A DNA stretch of 64,000 bases. It comes from JBKHYG01 sp046565595. Lineage in GTDB: Bacteria; Actinomycetota; AC-67. Of this stretch, positions 17,326 to 24,965 are shown in pieces. The translations under genes were made by a program, and so were the position numbers. Positions within the stretch are counted from its first letter, which is position 1, and each line of letters starts with the position of its first letter. The stretch lies in contig JBKHYG010000121.1 in NCBI GenBank assembly GCA_046565595.1, forward strand, positions 4,159 through 68,158, read 5' to 3'. Below the pieces are notes generated by a model. That model saw only the letters and a list, made by a program, of their open reading frames with translations. It was not told the DNA's origin and made no database searches.

Positions 17326-17861
17326 GCCTGGACCTCTCTGATCAGCCCGACCAGTTCGTCGGCAGAACGAACCGCCCCCAGAACCTGTGCCGCGATCCTC
17401 CCCTCGGCGTCGATCACGAAGGTCGCCGGCATGACCCGAACCCCGTACGCGAACGCGATGTTGGAGTCGGGGTCGTAGATGCTCGGGTAGGACACTTCGA
17501 ACTCCTCGAGGAACGCGATCGCGGCGGCCCGTTGATCGCGCCTGGTGTTGACGCCTACGAATACAACGCCCTCAGGCTCGAGACGCTTCCATGCTTCTTC
17601 CAGCCGGGGCTCTTCGAGCCTGCAGGGTCCGCACCAGGAGCCCCAGAAGTTGACGACCGCCACCTTGCCTTCGATCTGGGAGGCTGCGAAGTATCCGCTC
17701 TGAAGGGTCTCGCCTTCCAAGGCCGGAGCTTCTCGGCGATCAGATGGCGCGATCCGAGAGATGTTCGTGCCCTCGGCTACAGATATGCCAGCGATCTGGG
17801 TTCCAGAAGAGCAACTCGCCAAGGCGAGCAGCAGGAGCGCGGCGGGGCGCGGTCGGATCAC
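17322..17861 (-). CDS. ResA/TlpA-like thioredoxin lipoprotein
   Basis: A 179-residue outward-facing lipoprotein. A short signal peptide ends in the lipobox LASC (GTG start at 17861), and the thioredoxin domain has NFWGSWCGPCRLEEP with the C-x-x-C pair, then FVGVNTRRDQ, and the cis-Pro in VMPATFVID. The expected role is reduction of apocytochrome c cysteines before heme attachment. An upstream ATG in frame would run into the divergent thioredoxin gene and is unlikely. It heads the ccdA-resB-ccsB operon. Compared with the divergent neighbour it keeps the classical CGPC. Confidence 0.83.
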   Translation of the reverse strand: MIRPRPAALLLLALASCSSGTQIAGISVAEGTNISRIAPSDRREAPALEGETLQSGYFAASQIEGKVAVVNFWGSWCGPCRLEEPRLEEAWKRLEPEGVVFVGVNTRRDQRAAAIAFLEEFEVSYPSIYDPDSNIAFAYGVRVMPATFVIDAEGRIAAQVLGAVRSADELVGLIREVQA

Positions 17862-17919
17862 ACCTGGAAGGCTAACCAGGACCGGCAGTGGGCGCTCTCG
17901 GGTGGTTGGATGAGGGGTC

Positions 17920-18459
17920 ATGCAGCGTTGGTTGGCGATGGTTCTGCTGGTCCTGGCGGCGTGCGCTACGGGAGGTCCGGTGGCGGACGAACTCGGGGAC
18001 TGCTCCGCGCCCAAGCTCTTGAAGGAGGGCGATCGGCTGCCCGAGTGCCGCTTCGAGACGCTCGACGGATCGGAGGTCGTGGCTACTTCCGACCTGTTGG
18101 GCAAGCCGACCTTGCTGAACTTCTGGGCATCCTGGTGCCTGGCATGCCAGAAGGAGATGCCCGCACTTGACCGGTACGCCTCGGAGACCCCGGAGGTGAG
18201 GGTGCTAGGGGTCGATGTCATCGGGCTTCAGGGCGAGTCACTCGAAGCCGGCCGCAGGTTCTTCGAGTCGATGGGGGTTTCCTATGAGAGCCTTGCCGAC
18301 CGTGACGGACGCTTCTACGGCCTCTTCGGAGCTACGGCCCGCCCCATCATGCCGTTCACGATCGTCGTAGATGCCGAAGGGACGGTCGCCGCTCGACGAT
18401 TCGGTGAGTTGACCTTCGAGGAGATCCGGACCTTGGTGGACGAAGCCCTAGCCGCCTGA
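17920..18459 (+). CDS. Second TlpA-like thioredoxin lipoprotein, divergent
   Basis: A 179-residue lipoprotein: signal peptide ending LAAC, then a thioredoxin-like domain with NFWASWCLACQKEMPALD (CLAC instead of CGPC), LGVDVIGLQGE and the cis-Pro in IMPFTIVVD. It is divergently placed, 58 bases from the other thioredoxin lipoprotein gene of identical length. The changed pair between the cysteines alters redox potential in this family, so it may act on a different partner or as an oxidant. It is followed by the cytochrome bc operon. Confidence 0.82.
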   Translation: MQRWLAMVLLVLAACATGGPVADELGDCSAPKLLKEGDRLPECRFETLDGSEVVATSDLLGKPTLLNFWASWCLACQKEMPALDRYASETPEVRVLGVDVIGLQGESLEAGRRFFESMGVSYESLADRDGRFYGLFGATARPIMPFTIVVDAEGTVAARRFGELTFEEIRTLVDEALAA

Positions 18460-18511
18460 GGCTTCACTTCTTCACGAAGGCCCGACCGCCATGTCGACGC
18501 GCCGTCGCCAA

Positions 18512-18526
18512 GCGAGATAGTCTCGC
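18512..18526. promoter_or_regulatory. Short palindrome upstream of the bc operon
   Basis: GCGAGA and its complement TCTCGC are separated by three bases, about 35 bases before the first GTG of the bc operon. GATAGT inside it resembles a -10 box. It could be a regulator site over a promoter; the regulator is unknown and no good -35 box was found. Confidence 0.3.
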
Positions 18527-18560
18527 GCTCGAACCGCACCGATCCGGGGAGTTACTGACG

Positions 18561-18983
18561 GTGAACATCACCTGGGACCCGCTCGACCCGATCCTGCTGC
18601 TGTTCGAGGGCGTTTACATCGTCATCGCCGTCGGACTGCTGCTCTGGTCGTCGAGGGTCAAGAGCGAATGGGTCCGCGCCACGCTGGCCGGACTGGGGAT
18701 CTCGATCCTCGGCTTCCGTCTGCTGGCGATCATCCCCAGTTGGTGGCTCTACTTCGCCGAGGGTCGCATGGGGTGGGGCGGTCAAGGTTGCATCGAGATC
18801 ACCCCGAACACCCCAGACGGCATCCAGTGTTACAAGCAGGTCGGCAAGGATCTCGTCGTCGTGATCCAGAACGCAGTCGTCCTTGGAGGGTTCGTGGCCG
18901 CGTTCGTGTGGTGGCAGAAGAAGCACCCGAAGCAACTCGCCCCCGGTGAAGAGAAACTCGAGACCACGGGCGGATACAAGTGA
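18561..18983 (+). CDS. Membrane protein at head of bc operon, unrecognised
   Basis: A 140-residue protein with three hydrophobic helices (about 10-32, 41-65 and 98-117). Between the second and third is an outside or inside loop with two cysteines (GCIEI and IQCYK, 13 residues apart) that might bind a cofactor or form a disulfide. The C-terminus is basic then acidic. Start GTG; its stop overlaps the ferredoxin start by four bases, so it is made together with the bc complex. I do not recognise the family. A small subunit or assembly factor is the likely class by position. Confidence 0.65.
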   Translation: MNITWDPLDPILLLFEGVYIVIAVGLLLWSSRVKSEWVRATLAGLGISILGFRLLAIIPSWWLYFAEGRMGWGGQGCIEITPNTPDGIQCYKQVGKDLVVVIQNAVVLGGFVAAFVWWQKKHPKQLAPGEEKLETTGGYK

Positions 18984-19318
18984 GCGCCAAGAGCAACAAG
19001 CCGCAGTTCTACGATGACTACGACCTGCAGGTCGTCGATCCTGGATGGCTGCAGAAGCGCGTCAAGCCCAAGCGCCACATCGGTCTCGAAGCCGACCTGT
19101 GCATCCTGTGTCGCGCATGTGAAGATGTCTGTCCGTGGGATTGCATCTACATGCTCTCTGGCGACATCGTGGCGACCGCGGACCAGCCCGCGATCAAGGA
19201 CGCCGCCGGCCAAGCTCATGCTGTGTTCGTGATCGATGACACCGAGTGCACGCGTTGCGGGATCTGCGTTGACCGCTGCCCTTCTGACGCGTTGTTCTAC
19301 ATCCGGATGGCCCAGTAG
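18980..19318 (+). CDS. 2[4Fe-4S] ferredoxin encoded in the bc operon
   Basis: A 112-residue ferredoxin with two complete cluster motifs, CILCRACEDVCP and CTRCGICVDRCP, each C-x2-C-x2-C-x3-CP. A 35-residue N-terminal extension and a 40-residue insert between the motifs (including AVFVIDD) make it longer than a minimal bacterial ferredoxin. There is no signal peptide, so it is cytoplasmic or sits on the inner face. Placement between a membrane protein and cytochrome b is unusual for a quinol-cytochrome c reductase. It may be an extra electron-transfer subunit or link cytoplasmic ferredoxin to the quinone pool. Confidence 0.85.
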   Translation: MSAKSNKPQFYDDYDLQVVDPGWLQKRVKPKRHIGLEADLCILCRACEDVCPWDCIYMLSGDIVATADQPAIKDAAGQAHAVFVIDDTECTRCGICVDRCPSDALFYIRMAQ

Positions 19319-19348
19319 GGCTGCTGATAGAGGCAGGGGAACCGAACC

Positions 19349-20137
19349 GTGTCGACCAAGGAAGACAAGCCGCTCCTCCAGGAGCAGTTGACGCTTCTCA
19401 AGGAGAAGACGCAGGACTCACAGGTCTGGAAGTCGATCTTCCGGCCGGGGTCCTTCCTGCGCAAGGGCTACCGCGACACCTCTCGCGATCGCGCTCTGGC
19501 GACCATGAACAATGTCCTGTACCACCTCCATCCGACCAAGGTGCGGAGGCACGGGCTCAAACTGACCTACACCTTCTGCTTGGGTGGGCTCTCGTTCTTC
19601 CTGTTCGTGCTCCTGACCATCACGGGCATCTATCTGATGTTCTTCTACCGTCCCGCGGTGGATCTGATCAGTGCGCCGGTCTTCCAAGATATGAAGGACC
19701 TGTCGCAGGCCATCACCTTCGGCCAACTCGTTCGAAACATGCACCGTTGGGCTGCTCACCTCATGGTGTTCAGCGTGTTCCTGCACATGGCTCGGGTCTT
19801 CTATCACGGCGCGTACAAGCCCCCGCGCGAGTTCAACTGGGTGGTCGGCGTCAACCTGTTGCAGATCACCTTGCTGCTGAGTTTCACCGGCTATCTGCTG
19901 CCCTGGGACCAGTTGGCGATCTGGGCCGTGACCGTTGGTACGAACATGATGGGTTACACCCCGGTGTTCGGAAGGCAGGTGAAGTTCGTGCTCGTGGGCG
20001 GGCTAGAGGTAGGGCCCCCTACCTTGATCCGATGGTATGTGCTTCATGTGTTGGCGTTACCGTTCGTAGCCGTGTTGCTGATGGCCGTGCACTTCTGGCG
20101 CATCCGCAAGGACGGCGGGATCTCAGGTCCGCTCTAG
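19349..20137 (+). CDS. Cytochrome b6-type subunit of bc complex
   Basis: A 262-residue protein equal to the N-terminal four-helix half of cytochrome b. Heme ligands are in MHRWAAH...FLHMARV (spaced 14) and LHVLALPF...VHFWRI (spaced 15), the b6-like second spacing. Cys77 in TFCLGG matches the Cys of cytochrome b6 and Bacillus QcrB that binds an extra heme c covalently. The C-terminus IRKDGGISGPL closely resembles chloroplast and Firmicute b6. The first 60 residues form a polar extension. It oxidises menaquinol with subunit IV and the Rieske protein encoded downstream. Confidence 0.9.
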   Translation: MSTKEDKPLLQEQLTLLKEKTQDSQVWKSIFRPGSFLRKGYRDTSRDRALATMNNVLYHLHPTKVRRHGLKLTYTFCLGGLSFFLFVLLTITGIYLMFFYRPAVDLISAPVFQDMKDLSQAITFGQLVRNMHRWAAHLMVFSVFLHMARVFYHGAYKPPREFNWVVGVNLLQITLLLSFTGYLLPWDQLAIWAVTVGTNMMGYTPVFGRQVKFVLVGGLEVGPPTLIRWYVLHVLALPFVAVLLMAVHFWRIRKDGGISGPL

Positions 20138-20167
20138 GCCGATGTTGATGTATACGGGAGACTCGCT

Positions 20168-21010
20168 ATGAGCGATGAAGTCGGTCTCGATCAAGAGGTA
20201 TTCGATAAGGCGATCGCCGATGGGAAGAGCGAACGCGTGGCTCGCGCGTTGGCGAAATCTGCGTGGGTTCGTAAGACGCGCGGTCCGGCCGACCCCGGCA
20301 CCCCGAAGGCGGCAGCGGCCGAAGCTGGCACCCCTGAACCATCGAGCGCGGCACCCGCAGCCGGGGCGGGTGCAGCCCCTACCGCGACCGCGGTGGCTGC
20401 TCCTGCAGCCGGCTCGGTCGAGAGACTGACGCCCGAGCAGCGTGCCGCCCGCGTGGCCGCCGCGACAGGGCGCAAGGTCGACGAGAACGGCGGGGGCGGC
20501 CGCGGCTTGACCGGTGAGCAGACCCAGCGACTCCTCGCGGTGGTCCCGCCGGCCGGTATCCAGCGTGTCTCCAAGCGGCAGGACGACAAGGTCAACACCT
20601 GGCCGCATCTGATCCTCGCCGAGTTCGTCGCGATCCTGGTGATGACCGCCTTCGTCCTGGTCTTCTCGAGCTTCAAGGACGCACCCTTCCGGGAACTCGC
20701 GAACCCGAGCCTGACCCCGAACCCTTCCAAGGCTCCGTGGTACTTCCTGGGCCTGCAGGAGTTGCTGCGCTACTTCCACCCGATGGTCGCCGGTGTGACG
20801 ATCCCCGGTCTGGGCTTGTTCGCTCTTATGGCGGTTCCGTACGCGGACAAGAATCCGAGCATGCGGCCCGACCGGCGCAAGTTGGCGATCATCTTGTTCA
20901 CGATCTTCATGATGTTCTGGGCCGTCTTGACCATCGTCGGTGTCCTGTTCCGTGGCCCCGGCTACAACTTCATCTGGCCGTGGAACGACGGCGTGTTCTT
21001 CGACCTCTAG
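20168..21010 (+). CDS. Cytochrome bc subunit IV with N-terminal tethered module
   Basis: A 280-residue protein. Residues about 138-280 are the C-terminal half of cytochrome b: three helices and the Qo-site stretch KAPWYFLGLQELLRYFHP, where APWY replaces the classical PEWY. The N-terminal 130 residues are an addition. Residues 8-36 form a charged helical module (DQEVFDKAIADGKSER then ARALAK), followed by an Ala/Pro-rich linker to about 80 and a second basic helical stretch. The same module ends the NuoI of the second complex I cluster (22 of 29 identical). The extension lacks a signal peptide and precedes the first helix, so it probably lies in the cytoplasm. Confidence 0.87.
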   Translation: MSDEVGLDQEVFDKAIADGKSERVARALAKSAWVRKTRGPADPGTPKAAAAEAGTPEPSSAAPAAGAGAAPTATAVAAPAAGSVERLTPEQRAARVAAATGRKVDENGGGGRGLTGEQTQRLLAVVPPAGIQRVSKRQDDKVNTWPHLILAEFVAILVMTAFVLVFSSFKDAPFRELANPSLTPNPSKAPWYFLGLQELLRYFHPMVAGVTIPGLGLFALMAVPYADKNPSMRPDRRKLAIILFTIFMMFWAVLTIVGVLFRGPGYNFIWPWNDGVFFDL

Positions 21011-21020
21011 GAGTGGATGG

Positions 21021-21749
21021 ATGTTCGCGCTGACCAAAGTTCAATGGGCCGTCGCCGGGATCGCGATCCTGGTTGCGCTCGCTGGTCTAGCCCTGATGGC
21101 CGTGAACGCTCTGGCCATCCTCAGGCCACGCAAACCCGGTGAAGAGAAGACCCCCCGCAAGTTGCTGGGTCGTCCCCAGCAGCTGTCTCGTCGTGCGTTC
21201 TTCAGGCGCGTCCTAGGAGCGGGTTTCGCTCTCGCCATCACCGAAGGTTTGGCGCTGACCTCGCTGGCCTACCTCTGGCCGAGCCAGTCAGGAGGCTTCG
21301 GCGGGAAGATCCGCCTGCCCGACAGCGCGACGACGATCAAGGAAACCATCGCACAGACCAAGCAGCCCTATTACTTCGCACCGGGACGCGTCTATGTGGT
21401 CCGGTACGACGCCGCTGACGACGCCAACGGCATCTATACCGATGCCGGCCTGGTGTCCGACGGCCTGATGGCGCTGTACCAGCGATGCGTGCACCTCGGA
21501 TGCCGCGTGCCCTTCTGCGAGACTTCCCAGTGGTTCGAGTGCCCTTGTCATGGATCGAAGTACAACAGGGCCGGAGAGTTCCGTGCCGGCCCTGCGCCCC
21601 GGGGATTGGACCGATTCCCGATCGAGGTCGCCGACGATGTCGTCACCGTCAACACCGGCGTGATCGTGACCGGCCCGCCACGAGGCACCAACACCACCGG
21701 CCAGGACCCCGAAGGCCCCTTCTGCGTCGGCGTTGGCGCAGCGGAGTGA
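21021..21749 (+). CDS. Rieske iron-sulfur protein of bc complex
   Basis: A 242-residue protein. Cluster ligands are in CVHLGCRVPFC and CPCHGSKYN, giving the two Cys and two His of a Rieske [2Fe-2S] centre, with the two extra cysteines for the stabilising disulfide. An N-terminal hydrophobic helix (about 10-32) is followed by SRRAFFRR and a second helix, resembling a twin-arginine export signal, so two membrane segments anchor it. ATG at 21021 was chosen for the hydrophobic N-terminus; the frame is open upstream into the subunit IV gene. It takes one electron from menaquinol and passes it to cytochrome c. Confidence 0.9.
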   Translation: MFALTKVQWAVAGIAILVALAGLALMAVNALAILRPRKPGEEKTPRKLLGRPQQLSRRAFFRRVLGAGFALAITEGLALTSLAYLWPSQSGGFGGKIRLPDSATTIKETIAQTKQPYYFAPGRVYVVRYDAADDANGIYTDAGLVSDGLMALYQRCVHLGCRVPFCETSQWFECPCHGSKYNRAGEFRAGPAPRGLDRFPIEVADDVVTVNTGVIVTGPPRGTNTTGQDPEGPFCVGVGAAE

Positions 21750-21759
21750 GGTAGACCTG

Positions 21760-22635
21760 ATGACGATCCTCGCACTCTCCTCCCGCACGACCATCGCTTT
21801 GACGGTGGCGATCGTGCTCCTGCTGATCGGCGGGCTGCTCTATGTGACGGCCCGCGGAGAGATAAAGGGCAAGCGTAAGGCTCGCATCCCTGCTGCGATG
21901 CGACCGGGTTCCTCCGATGCGGATCTCGAGAAGTCGGTCATCGAGCGGTACCTGTTGGTAGGGGCTTTGACCGCGCTCGGTATCGCGATCTGGATGCCGC
22001 TGTACTGGCTGAAGGAGCCCTCACGGCTCGCCGGCAAGCAGCAGTTCTTCCTCGAACGCGAGGTCGCCGAAGGACAGGATCTGTACCTGAGTCTGTGTTC
22101 GACCTGCCATGGGCAGGAGGCTCAAGGCAGTCCCAGGACGGTCTTCATCGACGGCAAGCAGTTCCAGTACGCGGAGCCGCCACTCAAGTACGCCTACTCG
22201 CGCTACCGCCAGGCCGGGCGCAACGAGGAAGACATCACCCAGTTGCTTCACGACGCGATAGCACGCGGCCGCCCGGGTACCCCGATGCCTACCTGGAGCC
22301 TCGCCTACGGAGGCCCGTTGAACAGTGCTCAGGTCGAGAACATCATGCTCTGGCTGCAGAGCATCCAAGAAGACTTCCCGAAACCTGATGCGGGTGCCAC
22401 TGGTGAGCAGTTGTTCGCTGCCAACTGTGCGATCTGCCACGGTAAGGAGGGTCAAGGCGCGATCGGCCCCAACCTTCAGGTCGCCTTCGATCGACTCACG
22501 CGCGAGCAGGTCAGGACTGCCATACATGAGGGCCGCTTGAACACGAACAGGCCATCGATGCCTGCCTGGGCGGGGCTCGGAGACAGGGCTATCGAGAAGC
22601 TGATCGACTTCATAGCGAGCATCCAGAAGGGTTGA
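21760..22635 (+). CDS. Membrane-anchored diheme cytochrome c
   Basis: A 291-residue protein with two heme c sites, CSTCH at 113-117 and CAICH at 223-227. Each domain has a likely axial methionine (GTPMPTW for the first, RPSMPAWAGLG for the second). Two hydrophobic segments (about 10-30 and 63-83) anchor it with both heme domains outside. It replaces cytochrome c1 as the electron exit of the bc complex, as diheme cytochromes do in other actinobacteria and heliobacteria. GAGGT seven bases before ATG 21760 fixes the start. Heme attachment would need the ccs genes about 4-8 kb away. Confidence 0.9.
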   Translation: MTILALSSRTTIALTVAIVLLLIGGLLYVTARGEIKGKRKARIPAAMRPGSSDADLEKSVIERYLLVGALTALGIAIWMPLYWLKEPSRLAGKQQFFLEREVAEGQDLYLSLCSTCHGQEAQGSPRTVFIDGKQFQYAEPPLKYAYSRYRQAGRNEEDITQLLHDAIARGRPGTPMPTWSLAYGGPLNSAQVENIMLWLQSIQEDFPKPDAGATGEQLFAANCAICHGKEGQGAIGPNLQVAFDRLTREQVRTAIHEGRLNTNRPSMPAWAGLGDRAIEKLIDFIASIQKG

Positions 22636-23435
22636 TGACGATGATCGCAGCGCTCACTCAGTTCTTCCCGCTCGCGTGCGACGGGTGTTTCAAGGGGTTC
22701 CCCGCATGGGTCGGCCTCTTCCTGCTGGTGGTGAGTCTCATCGGCAGCATCTGGGTTCTGCTCTGGTCGAACCTTGGAGCACGGCTGGCTTATCTGGTCG
22801 TGATGGTCTCGTTGTCGGCGTTCATGATGATCTTGAGCTTGCTCTGGATGATCGGAGGACCGGGGACCACGACCATGACGGGTCCGCGTGGACGAGAAGT
22901 GTCATGGGTGCCTTTCCTGCCGAACTCTGAATTCGCGAACGATTTCAGGGCAGAGATCGAGTCGTTCCCGAGCGGTGGGGGATGGGAACCGATCGGTACC
23001 GTGTTCCCGGGCAATGTTGACACCAACGGCGAATTCGAGGTCGTCCGTAACGATGTCGCCACCGCGCTGGCGGATCTCGCCGTCGTTCAAGGACTCGAAG
23101 CGACCGAACCGAGCGACTGGCTGTTCTACGACCAACAGAAGGGTCCTCTAACCCCGGACGAAAGGGATAAGGCGGCCGCGGCCACGGTCAAGTTCAATCA
23201 GGCCGCTTCGACCAAGCTGATCGCGGGGATCCAGATCCCGGCTACCGACAAGCATCGCGGCATGACCGTGTTCGTCTACAGGGACAAGGGTCTGGTGTTC
23301 CTGCCCTCGCTGCTGTTCCTGATCGTCAGCGTGCTCGGGTTCGTCCTTCATACCTGGCTGCTCGCACGGTACGAGGAGGAAGAGCGCCAGCGCGAAGAGC
23401 AGATGGGAGAAGCACCCGAGCCAGCGATGGCTTAA
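22632..23435 (+). CDS. Membrane protein ending the bc operon, unrecognised
   Basis: A 267-residue protein whose start overlaps the diheme cytochrome stop by four bases. It has two N-terminal helices (about 24-45 and 51-76), a soluble domain of about 140 residues outside the membrane, and a C-terminal helix (about 222-247) followed by a highly charged Glu/Arg tail. C-D-G-C near residue 16 is a possible metal or redox pair. I do not recognise the family. Tight coupling suggests an accessory subunit or assembly factor of the bc complex. Confidence 0.68.
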   Translation: MMTMIAALTQFFPLACDGCFKGFPAWVGLFLLVVSLIGSIWVLLWSNLGARLAYLVVMVSLSAFMMILSLLWMIGGPGTTTMTGPRGREVSWVPFLPNSEFANDFRAEIESFPSGGGWEPIGTVFPGNVDTNGEFEVVRNDVATALADLAVVQGLEATEPSDWLFYDQQKGPLTPDERDKAAAATVKFNQAASTKLIAGIQIPATDKHRGMTVFVYRDKGLVFLPSLLFLIVSVLGFVLHTWLLARYEEEERQREEQMGEAPEPAMA

Positions 23436-23453
23436 CCGGGGCCAGGTACATCC

Positions 23454-23483
23454 GGGAGGCCTCGCCGTTCGGCGGGGCCTCTC
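23454..23483. terminator. Bidirectional terminator between bc operon and hem genes
   Basis: A 13-bp stem with two G-T pairs and a GTTC loop (23467-23470), followed by CTCTCG. It lies between the convergent ends of the bc operon and the cobA/hemD gene and could stop both transcripts. Confidence 0.65.
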
Positions 23484-23486
23484 TCG

Positions 23487-24965
23487 TCACGGGCGTATGC
23501 CGGCCTGGTCGAGCCAGGCGCGTGCGGCTGCCGCGAGGCTCGATGCGCTCGCGACCTCTGCTACGCCAACCACGGGGAAGCCCTCGGACCTCGCCGCCTC
23601 GGCGGTTGGGGGCCCCAGGCAAACCGCTGGCAGGTGCGCTGGTTCCGAGCCGTGCGACCTCATCAGTTCCGCCGTCGAGCGTGCTGTCTCTGCGCTTGCC
23701 AGCAGAACGGCTCGGACCTGGCCGCGCTCGATCATCTGCAAGAGCTGGTCAGAGAGGGCTTCAACTCGCGCGGTTGTGTACGCATGGCGGTGTTCGACCG
23801 TCCAGCCTTTGGCTTCCAGCGCGATCGCTAAGCCCGGGTCCGTCATGTTCCCTCCGACGATGGCGACGGTTCCCTTTCCTCGAGGGAAGCCCGCGGCGAG
23901 ATCCGCTACGGAGTAGGCCTCGGGCACGAGATCGGGTCTCCCGATGAGCGGACGCAGAGGTTCGCCGGTCGCAGGTCCGATGCAGGCGAATCCGATCCCC
24001 GCGAGTTCCCTACCTCCCCTGCCTTGCGAACGCATGGCAGAGGCGAAAGCCTCGGAGCCGTTGCGGCTGGTGAACACGAACCAGGCGATCCCCTCGGCCC
24101 GAGCTATGGATCCGTCGTTGGTGGGTGCGATCTTTATCGTCGGCTCGATGTGCGCTGCGATGTGACGATCGGCCAACTCCTTGACGAGCCTCGAGACCTG
24201 GCGGATCGGTCGCGTCACCCAGACGATCGGGCGTGGATCCCTTGGTTCCGCGAACCGGACGGTTGCGCCGACGACGATCGTTACCGGAGCTTCCAGGTGG
24301 CTCGTTGCTCCTGGAAGTTCTGCGAGCGTCGTCACTACCGTCTGCTCGAGAGGAGTCGTTGCCGCCTGGATGGCTGCCGCCGGTTCGTCCGGCTCTCGTC
24401 CTGCGTCGATCAACCCCCGGCTGACATCACGGACCGATGCAAGTCCCATGAGCACGACGACGGTGTCGGCTGCAGACGCCGCGGACCAGTCGCGCCGCGG
24501 GCCGTCGGCTTCGGTGGCGGTCAGCACGCAGAAGGACGACGCGGCACCCCGGTGGGTCACCGGTATCCCTGCCGAAGCGGGAGCCGCCAGGGCGGAACTG
24601 ATACCGGGAACCACGACGCACTCCGTTCCCTCTTGGATGAGCCGCGAAACCTCTTCGCCGCCGCGCCCGAAGACGAAAGGGTCGCCTCCCTTCAGTCGCA
24701 CGACGCGGCGTCCCCTCCGCGCCTGATCGACCAGCGCCTGGGTGATGTCATCCTGCTGGGGTCCAGAGCCAGGAGCCTTGCCGACCTCGACCACCTCAGA
24801 CGTCGGTGCGATCAGGGCTCTGATCTCAGCTCCCACGAGCCGATCGATGTAGACGATCTCGGCTCTGCGGATCTCCTCCAATGCTCGCAGCGTCAACAGA
24901 TCGGCGGCTCCGGGGCCGGCGCCGACGATGGCGACGCGACCGCGCGCACCGCCGCCTGAGGTCAT
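23487..24965 (-). CDS. Fused uroporphyrinogen-III methyltransferase / synthase
   Basis: A 492-residue bifunctional protein. Residues 1-245 are SAM uroporphyrinogen-III C-methyltransferase (CobA/SUMT): GAGPGAADLLTLRAL, YIDRLV, VRLKGGDPFVFGRGGEE and VVPGISSA are diagnostic. Residues about 250-492 are uroporphyrinogen-III synthase (HemD), with VFTSRNGSEAF and VLLASAETARS. It therefore closes hydroxymethylbilane to uro'gen III and can divert it to siroheme/cobalamin. This fusion is common in actinobacteria. The ATG at 24965 overlaps the hemC stop by four bases; the open frame further upstream is not conserved. Confidence 0.9.
   Translation of the reverse strand: MTSGGGARGRVAIVGAGPGAADLLTLRALEEIRRAEIVYIDRLVGAEIRALIAPTSEVVEVGKAPGSGPQQDDITQALVDQARRGRRVVRLKGGDPFVFGRGGEEVSRLIQEGTECVVVPGISSALAAPASAGIPVTHRGAASSFCVLTATEADGPRRDWSAASAADTVVVLMGLASVRDVSRGLIDAGREPDEPAAAIQAATTPLEQTVVTTLAELPGATSHLEAPVTIVVGATVRFAEPRDPRPIVWVTRPIRQVSRLVKELADRHIAAHIEPTIKIAPTNDGSIARAEGIAWFVFTSRNGSEAFASAMRSQGRGGRELAGIGFACIGPATGEPLRPLIGRPDLVPEAYSVADLAAGFPRGKGTVAIVGGNMTDPGLAIALEAKGWTVEHRHAYTTARVEALSDQLLQMIERGQVRAVLLASAETARSTAELMRSHGSEPAHLPAVCLGPPTAEAARSEGFPVVGVAEVASASSLAAAARAWLDQAGIRP

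Noticed and set aside
16042..17478. Long plus-strand frame opposite resB and ccdA
   Set aside because: Gln/Glu/Arg/Asp-rich antisense of hydrophobic genes, as expected in high-G+C DNA.
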